This document shows, one piece after another, positions 34,232 to 42,139 of a DNA stretch of 64,000 bases; position 1 is the first letter of the stretch, and the number at the start of each line of letters is the position of its first letter. This DNA comes from Neobacillus sp. FSL H8-0543 (GTDB lineage Bacteria > Bacillota > Bacilli > Bacillales > Cytobacillaceae). Made by a program: the position numbers and the translations under genes. The notes below the pieces were generated by a model, which saw nothing but the letters and a program-made list of their open reading frames with translations, was not told the DNA's origin and did not search any database. Location: NCBI RefSeq assembly GCF_038592905.1, contig NZ_CP151943.1:4600501-4664500 (forward strand), written 5' to 3'.

Positions 34232-35002
34232 ATGGAACCTAAAAATAATTTTACGACACCGGATGGTTATACGAGTGATATTGCTGTCTTTACGATTACA
34301 TCGCTGGGAAATGGGGAGTATAAGCCTCCGATAAAAAATTTAAAGATCATGTTGATTAAACGAAGTGAAAGGGACCATGAAGGGAATTCGAATATTGATG
34401 CAGGAAAGTGGGCGTTACCTGGTGGATTTGTTCGTCCGAACGAGACGGCTTTTCAAGCAGCGGAACGCAAGTTAGTGGAAGAAACAGGAGTAGATGGACT
34501 GCGTATTAAACATTTTGGCGTCTATGATTCTCCGAGCCGGGACAAAAGAGGATGGATTATTTCAAATGCTCACTACGTCATTGCGAATGAAGCTGCATTA
34601 AAGAGCCGGAAAGCGACGTATGATGCCTCTGATATCCAACTGTTTACGATTGAAGAGGCTAAGGCCCTTAATCTTGCATTTGATCATCGAAAGATTATTG
34701 ATGATGCACTATGGTTTATAAAAAAGGATATGGCATTAACTACACTTGCTAAACATTTTCTTCCTAAAGAGTTTGTTCTTTCAGAACTGCAAGGGGTATT
34801 ATTAACCGTTTTGGATGACCCATCGATATCGACAGATGCTGCCTTTTTTAGGAAAGCTCCAACACTACCTTTTATTGAAGCGGTATCGGAAAACGGAAAG
34901 CCAAAGAAGTCAAATAAGTATTCGAAAACACCTGCACAGCTCTATCGTTTTAATGAATTTCAACCGATTGTTTCTGTCTATAAAAATAAATTAAAAGGTT
35001 AA
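34232..35002 (+). CDS. nrtR: NrtR: Nudix-related transcriptional regulator of NAD metabolism
   Basis: NrtR proteins join a Nudix-like sensor domain, which binds ADP-ribose or related nucleotides, to a C-terminal winged helix that represses NAD genes. Here residues 10-150 are Nudix-like and residues 155-256 form the DNA-binding part. The Nudix box at 65-87 (GFVRPNETAFQAAERK and so on) has Lys80 in place of the first glutamate of the REUXEE core, so it is probably a sensor without catalysis. ATG 34232 is nine bases after AAAGGAG; the upstream TTG touches that site. The two following genes are NAD salvage genes, which fixes the identity well. Confidence 0.88.
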   Translation: MEPKNNFTTPDGYTSDIAVFTITSLGNGEYKPPIKNLKIMLIKRSERDHEGNSNIDAGKWALPGGFVRPNETAFQAAERKLVEETGVDGLRIKHFGVYDSPSRDKRGWIISNAHYVIANEAALKSRKATYDASDIQLFTIEEAKALNLAFDHRKIIDDALWFIKKDMALTTLAKHFLPKEFVLSELQGVLLTVLDDPSISTDAAFFRKAPTLPFIEAVSENGKPKKSNKYSKTPAQLYRFNEFQPIVSVYKNKLKG

Positions 35003-35026
35003 AAAGACGATAGGGGAGAGAGACAG

Positions 35027-35722
35027 ATGGGGATAGTTAAAAATTGGACGCGGTTTGAAATTACTTGGCTGTTCACTTTTACGATGGTAATCGTTTATCT
35101 TTTCTTTGTTTGGTCAGACTCACTCATTGGCTTGATTTCATCAATAAGTGGAATGCTGTGCGTAGTTTTAGTAGCGAAGGGAAAAATTTCAAATTATTAC
35201 TTTGGGATCATTCAAACGTTAACCTATGCCTATATTGCATATGGCTATGGTCTTTATGGAGAGGTAATGTTAAATGCGCTGTTTTACTTTCCTATACAAT
35301 TCATCGGGATCTATTTATGGAAAAAGAACAAAACAGATCGTGTCGTTAAAGGGGAAGATGTCAAAGTTAAAAGTCTTTCAAGATCGGGTTGGTTTTATAC
35401 TATATTATCCATCCTCATCCTTACGATTGGCTATGGGTTCTTTTTGAAATACCTGGGGGGTAACAATATTTGGACGGATTCAGCGACAAATGTATTGTCG
35501 ATTGCCGCACAAATCATGATGTTAAAACGATTAACGGAGCAATGGATTCTTTGGATAGCAGTAAATGTCTTATCAATTTTCCTCTGGCTAAGTGTGCTCT
35601 TCTCTCAAGGTGGGAATGATTTTTCGATGTTAGTGATGTGGTCCGCCTTCCTAGTTAACAGCATTTATGGATACCTAAACTGGCGCAAAATGTATCAAAA
35701 ACAAATGAATGAGGTGAAATAA
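35027..35722 (+). CDS. pnuC: Nicotinamide riboside transporter PnuC
   Basis: The 231-residue membrane protein has about seven hydrophobic helices and the PnuC pattern GKISNYYFGIIQTLTYAYIAYGYGLYGEVMLNALFY, broken here only for description into residues 50-85, followed by PIQFIGIYLWKKN. It moves nicotinamide riboside by facilitated diffusion, trapped by phosphorylation by the next gene product. The stop codon directly abuts the next ATG, so the two are translationally coupled. The ribosome site is AGGGGAGAG. Confidence 0.9.
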   Translation: MGIVKNWTRFEITWLFTFTMVIVYLFFVWSDSLIGLISSISGMLCVVLVAKGKISNYYFGIIQTLTYAYIAYGYGLYGEVMLNALFYFPIQFIGIYLWKKNKTDRVVKGEDVKVKSLSRSGWFYTILSILILTIGYGFFLKYLGGNNIWTDSATNVLSIAAQIMMLKRLTEQWILWIAVNVLSIFLWLSVLFSQGGNDFSMLVMWSAFLVNSIYGYLNWRKMYQKQMNEVK

Positions 35723-36745
35723 ATGACGGTAGGTTTTATTGGCGGTAAGTTTCTTCCCCTCCATCTCGGTCATGTGTATGCCATCGTTTATGCTTCGTCC
35801 GTCGTTGATGAACTGTACGTTGTTTTGTCACATAGTGAGCTGCGTGATAAGGAATTATGTGATGATACAAAAATGGAGTATATTCCGCCTCAAATTCGTT
35901 TGCGCTGGCTATCACAGTTAACGAAAGAGATGCCGCATGTAAAAGTAATCTCGATTGAAGATGATCAAGATAATGATCACTACAACTGGGAGGAAGGAGC
36001 TCAATTAATTAAAAAGGGAATTGGAAAGCCGATTGATGCAGTGTTTAGTTCGGAGTGTGATTATAAAGGTATCTTTAAGGAACTTTATCCAGATTCAAAG
36101 CATGTCCTGATTGATCCGAACCGCTCACATGTTAACATCTCCGCTACGGCGATTCGTAAGGAAGGGGTATTTCGTCATTGGAAGTTCATTCCCGACTTTG
36201 TTAGACCCTATTTTATAAAAAAGGTGGTTGTGGTGGGAACCGAGAGCTGTGGAAAATCTACCTTAACGAAAAACCTTGCAAAAATCTACAACACAACCTA
36301 TGTTGAAGAGTATGGACGAATGGTTTGTGAAGAAATAGGCGGTTGTGAAGGTATTATCCAAAAGGAAGATTATCACAAAATTGCTTTTGGCCATAAGTTG
36401 GAGGAAATGAAGGCAATCGAAAAAGCAAATAAGGTCGTTTTTATCGATACGGAAGCCATCGTGACCCAATTTTACTCAAATTTATACAATAACGAACATC
36501 AAACCATCCTTGATGAAATCGCTAACCTGCAAGATTACGATCTTTGGCTATACCTGGAACCTGATGTGAAGTGGGTGAATGATGGACTAAGAGCTCATGG
36601 AGAGGAAGCCGTTAGGGACAAAAACAATCAGGATTTAAAGAGATTACTAAACAAGCATAATAATATAGATTATAAGATTTTGAGTGGAGATTATGAGGCT
36701 AGGCTAAGGGGCGCAATTGAGGAAATTGAAAAGCTAGTAAAGTGA
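35723..36745 (+). CDS. nadR: NadR-like bifunctional NMN adenylyltransferase / ribosylnicotinamide kinase
   Basis: The 340-residue protein has an N-terminal nucleotidyltransferase domain with GGKFLPLHLGHV (residues 7-18, HxGH motif) and SATAIRKEG near 142 (ISxTxxR motif). A C-terminal kinase domain has Walker A GTESCGKST near residue 173. It should phosphorylate nicotinamide riboside to NMN and adenylate NMN to NAD. It lacks the N-terminal helix-turn-helix of the enterobacterial NadR, consistent with regulation by NrtR instead. A terminator follows at 36761. Confidence 0.9.
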   Translation: MTVGFIGGKFLPLHLGHVYAIVYASSVVDELYVVLSHSELRDKELCDDTKMEYIPPQIRLRWLSQLTKEMPHVKVISIEDDQDNDHYNWEEGAQLIKKGIGKPIDAVFSSECDYKGIFKELYPDSKHVLIDPNRSHVNISATAIRKEGVFRHWKFIPDFVRPYFIKKVVVVGTESCGKSTLTKNLAKIYNTTYVEEYGRMVCEEIGGCEGIIQKEDYHKIAFGHKLEEMKAIEKANKVVFIDTEAIVTQFYSNLYNNEHQTILDEIANLQDYDLWLYLEPDVKWVNDGLRAHGEEAVRDKNNQDLKRLLNKHNNIDYKILSGDYEARLRGAIEEIEKLVK

Positions 36746-36760
36746 AACGGGATTAGGCGA

Positions 36761-36791
36761 GGGAACGATACAAATAGAATCGTTCCCTTTT
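36761..36791 (+). terminator. Intrinsic terminator of the NAD salvage operon
   Basis: GGGAACGAT (36761-36769) and ATCGTTCCC (36779-36787) form a perfect 9-bp stem with a 9-base loop, followed by TTTT. Confidence 0.88.
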
Positions 36792-36913
36792 GCATGGGAA
36801 AAGGTCGCCCGAGGTTACAATACAGATAGTAGGCGTTCGATTAGACAAAGTGCTGTTGGTGAGGTAACCTTATCCTATGTGTTAATAAAAGGAAAAAGTG
36901 AAAGGATGATCGT

Positions 36914-37573
36914 ATGAAGGTTGCAATTTTTGATTTCGATGGAACGTTATTTCCTAAGGAGACTTTCCCGCTATTAATGGGTCATTTGAAGAATCATCCT
37001 GTTCATTTTCAGAAGTATCGGAACTTCTTCCTAAGGATTCTACCTGTATATGCTGCCTACAAATGTAAGCTTTACCCTGAACAGAAATTTAAAGAATATT
37101 CAATGTGGAGCTATATCGCTGCTTTTGGCACTTCTCCCAAAGTTGAAGTGGAGCAATTCTTTTCGCAAATTGGCGAGATCATGAGTCATAACTTAAGCGA
37201 GTCGGTTTTACATAGACTGCAACAGCACCAATCGGATGGCTATTATACGATGCTGGTCTCAGGCGCGTATGAACCGTTACTACACTCAGTCACGAAAAAT
37301 GTGAACTTTGATTTTATCATTGGAAGCAGTATTCCCTATACGGATGAAAAATTGCCAAAAAAAGCACCTATCAATTATATCTACGGTGAACGGAAAACGG
37401 CATCTATCAATGCTCATCTTTCTGATACAGAAGTTGATTGGGAAAATAGCTTTGCATATGGGGATAGTTACACCGATTTAAATGTGCTTGAGTTAGTAGG
37501 CAATCCTGTTGCAGTTAATCCCGAACCTCGGCTATTAGAAGTGGCTAATCATAAGAAATGGGAAGTCATTTAG
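36914..37573 (+). CDS. HAD superfamily hydrolase, SerB-like subclass IB
   Basis: The 219-residue protein has the HAD motif I DFDGTL (residues 7-12), motif II VSG near residue 115 and motif IV GDSYTDLNVL near residue 182. The helical cap between motifs I and II fits subclass IB, which includes phosphoserine phosphatases and glycerophosphate phosphatases. The substrate cannot be predicted. ATG 36914 has AAAGGATG upstream. It is monocistronic, with a terminator shared with the convergent gene. Confidence 0.85.
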   Translation: MKVAIFDFDGTLFPKETFPLLMGHLKNHPVHFQKYRNFFLRILPVYAAYKCKLYPEQKFKEYSMWSYIAAFGTSPKVEVEQFFSQIGEIMSHNLSESVLHRLQQHQSDGYYTMLVSGAYEPLLHSVTKNVNFDFIIGSSIPYTDEKLPKKAPINYIYGERKTASINAHLSDTEVDWENSFAYGDSYTDLNVLELVGNPVAVNPEPRLLEVANHKKWEVI

Positions 37574-37606
37574 GGTGTCACGCAAATATCGACTATCAGA
37601 TTATAA

Positions 37607-37640
37607 AGAAACTCCCTTCAAATACTAGAAGGGAGTTTCT
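37607..37640. terminator. Bidirectional intrinsic terminator
   Basis: AGAAACTCCCTTC (37607-37619) and GAAGGGAGTTTCT (37628-37640) form a perfect 13-bp stem between two convergent genes. Confidence 0.9.
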
Positions 37641-37645
37641 ACTGG

Positions 37646-38047
37646 TTATTGCCGTTTTCCCGGCTTTTCAATTAGGAAAGTGATGATGCCAAATAGGAAA
37701 AAAGCCAGTAACAGTAAGGATCCACCAACGATAAAGAGTACCATTACAAGGGTCTCGTTTAATTCAAAGGGATTTATATTGTACATCCACATCCCTAAGG
37801 TTAGCCCGACAGCACCTATCATACTCAGAATGCTGTGGAAAGCTACAAGCTTTTTGTATTTAACTGTATACACCTTATAAAAGATTCCCCATGCAAATAC
37901 TGATAGCCATCCTACCAGCAAAATATGTGCGTGAATTGGTCTTAGTGAATAATCCATATTTCCAGACATTTGTGCACCTAAAAAGGTTCCAATCATACCA
38001 AATATGGCCGAAAATCGGATTAAGCGGATACTCCATGTTTGTTCCAT
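37646..38047 (-). CDS. Small membrane protein with HAH...GW motif (heme-copper-oxidase-like)
   Basis: This 133-residue protein has four hydrophobic helices. The second contains PIHAHILLVGW, a motif resembling the heme-ligand histidine region of oxidase/nitric oxide reductase subunit I. Similar short proteins in Bacillus are often annotated as cytochrome-c-oxidase-like, but they lack most of subunit I. I start at ATG 38047, with GGGGG eight bases upstream; longer in-frame starts reach into the kinase gene. It follows the kinase and regulator genes on the same strand and may belong to their transcript. Confidence 0.7.
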   Translation of the reverse strand: MEQTWSIRLIRFSAIFGMIGTFLGAQMSGNMDYSLRPIHAHILLVGWLSVFAWGIFYKVYTVKYKKLVAFHSILSMIGAVGLTLGMWMYNINPFELNETLVMVLFIVGGSLLLLAFFLFGIITFLIEKPGKRQ

Positions 38048-38066
38048 TTTCATTTCCCCCAATTTT

Positions 38067-39443
38067 CTATTTATACGGAAGACGAAGAGTAAAGGAAGTT
38101 CCTTCGCCAAGCTTACTATCAACCGTAATTTCTCCTCCATGGAGATCTATAATTTGTTTAACGATGGATAACCCAAGTCCTGTCCCATCTTTTTTTCTTG
38201 CCGAATCGACCCGGTAAAAACGGTCAAAAATCTGGCTGACTGATTCTTGGGAAATGCCTATACCTGTATCTTTAAAAATGATGGTAATGAAGGTATCTGT
38301 TTTCTCTAGATTGATCCAGATGTTACCTCCCTGGACATTATACTTAATCGCATTAGTCAGCAAATTGTCCCAAACATTGCTCATAAGCTCTGCGTCAACC
38401 TTCATTCGGATGGAAGGGAGCTTATAGGAGACTTCGATTTCTTTTTCCTCGAGTCGCCATTGATTCCTGCGTAAGGTTTTTTTAATCTGGTCATCGATTT
38501 GGGCGTTTGAGAGCTTCATCGGGTAGGCATTCTGATCAAGGGACGTTAACAGCAGTAGTTGCTTTGTTAAATTAGAAAGCCGTTTTGATTCATGGTCAAT
38601 GATTTCCAAGTAGTCACTGCGTTCCTGTTCGGTTATTTCCTGTGACTTTAATAGCTCAGCATACCCTTGAATATTCATGAGCGGAGACTGGAAGTCATGT
38701 GAAACGTCATTGATAAACGATTTTCGCGCTTGATCATTATGCTGTAATTGTTTCTGCATAGTGTCAAAGCTTTTAATCAATTCACCAATTTCATCATTCC
38801 GGTCAATTTTTAAAGAATAATTAAAATTCTCTCGTGTAATTTCTTTTGTCGCTTCCGTTAACTTTGTGATCGGTTGAATAAGATACTTGGCAAACCATAT
38901 GACCCCTATGATGCTAATAATCGAAACTGCAAGAATAAACCCGGCAAGAATGATATGAATATCGGAAAAAAGCAGCTTATTATTGGGACGCAAGAATAAA
39001 CCGTATTGCTGCTCATTCATGTTGAACGGGACCCCAACGGTATTTTTAACATCATTGGAGAAATGTCCCATCATTAAAAACTGACTAGAGAAACTTTCCA
39101 TTCCATGGTAGGTTTTCTTTTCTTCAAGGACCCTCATGGCTTCCTGAGGAAGATCAGTCTTAGTAAAAGGCTGACCAAAATAATCTTCTTTCCCCGAATC
39201 ATTTAACACATAAATTTGATACCCAAGCTTACTAATCGATTTCAAATAAGGCTCGAAGGAGAAAAGATGGTTATTGATTTCAAGGTTTGAGGCAATTTCC
39301 TTCGCAATCTCCACATTTTGTTGATCAATCTTCTGCTTTGTTGACGACATGTACACCAAGTTGGCTAATACAAATCCAATCGTGATACTTATGATTAAAA
39401 GAAAAAGAGTGGCTACAATAAATTTTCGATAAAGAGTTCTCAC
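38067..39443 (-). CDS. Two-component sensor histidine kinase
   Basis: The 458-residue kinase has two transmembrane helices (residues 8-30 and 165-188) around an extracellular sensor region of about 130 residues. A HAMP segment follows, then H-box FINDVSHDFQSPLMNIQGY near residue 240, and an ATPase domain with N-box, KKDGTGLGLSIV and GEGTSFTLRLP. It overlaps its response regulator by four bases, so the pair is coupled. The stimulus is unknown; the nearby MMPL exporter would be a plausible target, but an insertion now separates them. Confidence 0.92.
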   Translation of the reverse strand: MRTLYRKFIVATLFLLIISITIGFVLANLVYMSSTKQKIDQQNVEIAKEIASNLEINNHLFSFEPYLKSISKLGYQIYVLNDSGKEDYFGQPFTKTDLPQEAMRVLEEKKTYHGMESFSSQFLMMGHFSNDVKNTVGVPFNMNEQQYGLFLRPNNKLLFSDIHIILAGFILAVSIISIIGVIWFAKYLIQPITKLTEATKEITRENFNYSLKIDRNDEIGELIKSFDTMQKQLQHNDQARKSFINDVSHDFQSPLMNIQGYAELLKSQEITEQERSDYLEIIDHESKRLSNLTKQLLLLTSLDQNAYPMKLSNAQIDDQIKKTLRRNQWRLEEKEIEVSYKLPSIRMKVDAELMSNVWDNLLTNAIKYNVQGGNIWINLEKTDTFITIIFKDTGIGISQESVSQIFDRFYRVDSARKKDGTGLGLSIVKQIIDLHGGEITVDSKLGEGTSFTLRLPYK

Positions 39444-40111
39444 TTGGTTACCTCAAGCTTATAACCAATACCCCGAATGGTTTGAATCTCCACCGTTGCT
39501 TCGTACTTTTTCAACCGTTCACGAATACGGTTAATATGGGTATTTAGCGTTTGTTCGCTTCCTTCATAATCGACTCCCCATGCTTGTTCAATTAATGCAG
39601 TCCTAGGAGTAATCTTGTTTATGCGTGAGGCTAAGAGGCTTAACAATTCGAACTCCTTTAGAGGCAGTAGAATCGTTTCTTGATTGATGGTTACTTCAAA
39701 GCTTTTCCGATCAATCAAAAGATTCCCGACATTGATGACTGTTTCTAATGCCCGTTCGACACGTCGTAACACGACGGCCACGCGGAAAAGCAGTTCCTTC
39801 ACTTCGAATGGTTTCACGATATAATCCTCTGATCCAGATAAAAAGCCTTGTTCCTTGTCGTCAAGCTGTCCTTTAGCAGTTAACAGAATAACAGGGATAG
39901 AAAAATCCTCTGTTAATATTTTCGTTAACTCAAAACCATTCATTCCGGGCATCATTACATCGACAATGGCTAAATCAACAGTTTTTTCTTCCAAGAACGC
40001 TAAGGCTTCTTCCGCGTGATTAGCCCGAATGACCTGATAGCCTTCACGGCTCAAATGGATTGAGACAAGCTGTTGTATATATAGATCATCATCTACAACG
40101 AGAATTTTCAT
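39440..40111 (-). CDS. Two-component response regulator, OmpR/PhoB family
   Basis: The 223-residue regulator has a receiver domain with the phosphoacceptor in AIVDVMMPGMNG (Asp51), the lysine in IVKPFEVKELL near residue 100 and a C-terminal winged helix with NTHINRIRERL near residue 195. It should be phosphorylated by the kinase encoded just downstream. Reading on the minus strand, the ribosome site AGGAGGT precedes its ATG. Confidence 0.94.
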   Translation of the reverse strand: MKILVVDDDLYIQQLVSIHLSREGYQVIRANHAEEALAFLEEKTVDLAIVDVMMPGMNGFELTKILTEDFSIPVILLTAKGQLDDKEQGFLSGSEDYIVKPFEVKELLFRVAVVLRRVERALETVINVGNLLIDRKSFEVTINQETILLPLKEFELLSLLASRINKITPRTALIEQAWGVDYEGSEQTLNTHINRIRERLKKYEATVEIQTIRGIGYKLEVTK

Positions 40112-40337
40112 AGGTTATACCTCCTAAAAAGGGAAAAATACAAAGGGCGAACCCTTTATATTCTATTTATCTTTTTTTGGCAAGAAGACCCCTTCCTCAA
40201 GGAGTGAGTAGTGCGTAGCCCATATGAGTAGGAAGGGGATGGATTAATTGCCTCTCCAGAGGAGCAGGTTTTTGCTAGTAACAGAACAAACATTCTGTTA
40301 TAATGAAGTAAGAAATAAATAGGAAGGAGCAGGACCT

Positions 40338-42047
40338 ATGAGCAGGAAAGCCTATTTTTCGAACCGTATCTATAAAAATACGTTGTCTGGAGAAAACGTG
40401 GCGGCTATTGGTCATGCTCTATTTGTATTTAACAAAGCAAAACATTTTGCTTTTAGTACATTGGTCAAAGAAAAGCGTTCAGGCAAGATAAAGCGTACGA
40501 AATCTCTCCACCTTACCGTGAAGGAACAGTTCCAACTCGATGATTATTATGTGAACAGTATTGTCCAAGAAGCAAATGCAAAACTAAAAAGTTTAGCCGA
40601 GTTAAATAAGCTTTATACCACAAGCAAAGAAGAACAAATAAAGGCGTACAATAGAAAGTTAAAAAAAGAGAAATCCCATTTGACCACCCTCATGAAGATT
40701 AAACAATCGTTTGTCAAAGGCAACCCGTCCTTCCCCAAGAATTCCAAAGAACAAAAAGCTGGAAACTTTTTTGTCGTCAACTTTAAACATAGAACTGACC
40801 TCTACTACCATGCCTATAAGTTTGAACATCACTATCTAGATATACAAATCAAAAAAGCTCGAAACAAAATTGGCTTCCTCACCTTAAAACAAAACAGACG
40901 GCTAGAAGAATTAAAACAATTAAAAACAAAGGTTTCAAGCGTGGTCTTTGGCACAAAAAAACGATTTAAATCTCAATTTACCATGGAGAAGTATTCGAAG
41001 AACCATAAGCAATGGAAATATGATTGGCAGAAGTCACGTTATCGTCAAATGACGATTTCCGGACGGAAGGATGCAGGTTCTGGGAATTTCGTCTTTCTTT
41101 ATGATCCAGACAATAACAAGTTGAGCTTTAAAACTCCAGCAGGTGTAGTAGTTAGTATAGAAGAGCTTCATTTTCCTTATAGAAATGACCTGGTAAAATC
41201 CTGCATTTTTACTCAACAAAAATGCAAGAATAAAAAGAAATATGGTAAACCCCTTGGCTGGTCCGTGGAAGACCACGGTGACTATTACATTTTTAAATGC
41301 ATCATTGAGGAAGTACCCAATCCGTATAAGAACTATTCAAAATTGGATGGTGTTATAGGAATCGACAGCAATGTTAATCATTTTGCCATTTCCAATGTAA
41401 ATAGTAAAGGCCAGCTTCTTTCGTCCTGGTCCTTACCATTTGATTTAGCAGGAAAAACCTCTAATCAAGCCACCAAAATCATAGAAGCAGAAGCCATCGA
41501 ATTGGTGGATATTGCTGTTCGGTTGAACAAACCCATTGCCGTTGAAAAACTGGACACGACTCCATCGAAAGCTTCAAGGCCGTATGGTAATAAAAGGGCG
41601 AACCACTTAATGTCAATGTTTGCTTATAAGAAAATGATATCTTCCATTAAAGCTAGGGCAGAGAGAATGGGCGTGGCTGTTTTTGATGTGAATCCAGCTT
41701 ACACCAGCCAAATTGGAAAAATGAAATACATGAAGCGATGCGGCATTTCTATCCATGAAGCTGCCAGTTATGTCATCGCACGAAGAGCTTTGGGTTTCAA
41801 AGAAAAACTCCCACCTGTGTTGAACACACTATTACCGGAGAAGATAATAGGTGTCCATCATTGGAGGCAGTGGGGGTATGTTTCTAAATTGCTGAAAGGG
41901 GTACGCACGTGTGCGTACTACCAATCAGAACTTTTTGATGTAGACAAGTTTCGTTTGTCGAACGAACTCTTCTTTCCCAAGGCTCTCACAGATTGGGAGA
42001 AAAAAGGTTTGTTGAAATTGAAAAGTGGAAAAACCCTTCCTAGTTGA
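40338..42047 (+). CDS. TnpB-family protein, divergent RuvC-like nuclease
   Basis: This 569-residue protein has a TnpB/IS605 OrfB-like RuvC core: GVIGIDSN with Asp343 (first acidic residue) and IAVEKLD with Glu403 (second). The region NPAYTSQIGKMKYMKRCG near residue 452 corresponds to the zinc-finger segment of TnpB, but it has no CxxC pairs. The usual third aspartate (DxNAA) is replaced by SIHEAASYVIARR at 471-483. The N-terminal 330 residues are basic and helical. It may be an RNA-guided nuclease with an altered site, or one that has lost cleavage. ATG follows AGGAAGGAGCAGG. Confidence 0.78.
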   Translation: MSRKAYFSNRIYKNTLSGENVAAIGHALFVFNKAKHFAFSTLVKEKRSGKIKRTKSLHLTVKEQFQLDDYYVNSIVQEANAKLKSLAELNKLYTTSKEEQIKAYNRKLKKEKSHLTTLMKIKQSFVKGNPSFPKNSKEQKAGNFFVVNFKHRTDLYYHAYKFEHHYLDIQIKKARNKIGFLTLKQNRRLEELKQLKTKVSSVVFGTKKRFKSQFTMEKYSKNHKQWKYDWQKSRYRQMTISGRKDAGSGNFVFLYDPDNNKLSFKTPAGVVVSIEELHFPYRNDLVKSCIFTQQKCKNKKKYGKPLGWSVEDHGDYYIFKCIIEEVPNPYKNYSKLDGVIGIDSNVNHFAISNVNSKGQLLSSWSLPFDLAGKTSNQATKIIEAEAIELVDIAVRLNKPIAVEKLDTTPSKASRPYGNKRANHLMSMFAYKKMISSIKARAERMGVAVFDVNPAYTSQIGKMKYMKRCGISIHEAASYVIARRALGFKEKLPPVLNTLLPEKIIGVHHWRQWGYVSKLLKGVRTCAYYQSELFDVDKFRLSNELFFPKALTDWEKKGLLKLKSGKTLPS

Positions 42048-42098
42048 ACGGGAAACGGTCATATATCCAGTATATATGTCTTGCATTACAAGAATCCC

Positions 42099-42131
42099 CC
42101 ACTTCAAACAACCCTTTAGGTTGTTAAGTGG
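42099..42131 (+). repeat. Right-end hairpin of the TnpB element (possible guide-RNA scaffold end)
   Basis: CCACTT and AACAACC on the left pair with GGTTGTT and AAGTGG on the right, with a CA bulge and a 5-base loop. Such a hairpin next to the right end is typical of IS200/IS605 elements and overlaps the region where TnpB guide RNAs end. Confidence 0.6.
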
Positions 42132-42139
42132 TGGGTAGT

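Larger units (their letters stand above)
40189..42131 (+). mobile_element. TnpB-only element of the IS200/IS605 (IS1341-like) group
   Basis: The element contains one tnpB-type gene and no tnpA. A possible left-end structure is the 9-bp inverted repeat CCCCTTCCT/AGGAAGGGG at 40189-40238; the right-end hairpin is at 42099-42131. It sits between a response regulator gene and the stop codon of an exporter gene. The exact ends cannot be defined without an empty site from a related genome. Confidence 0.65.

Noticed and set aside
35065..35349. 94-residue frame inside pnuC
   Set aside because: It lies in another frame of a conserved membrane protein gene and has no ribosome site of its own.
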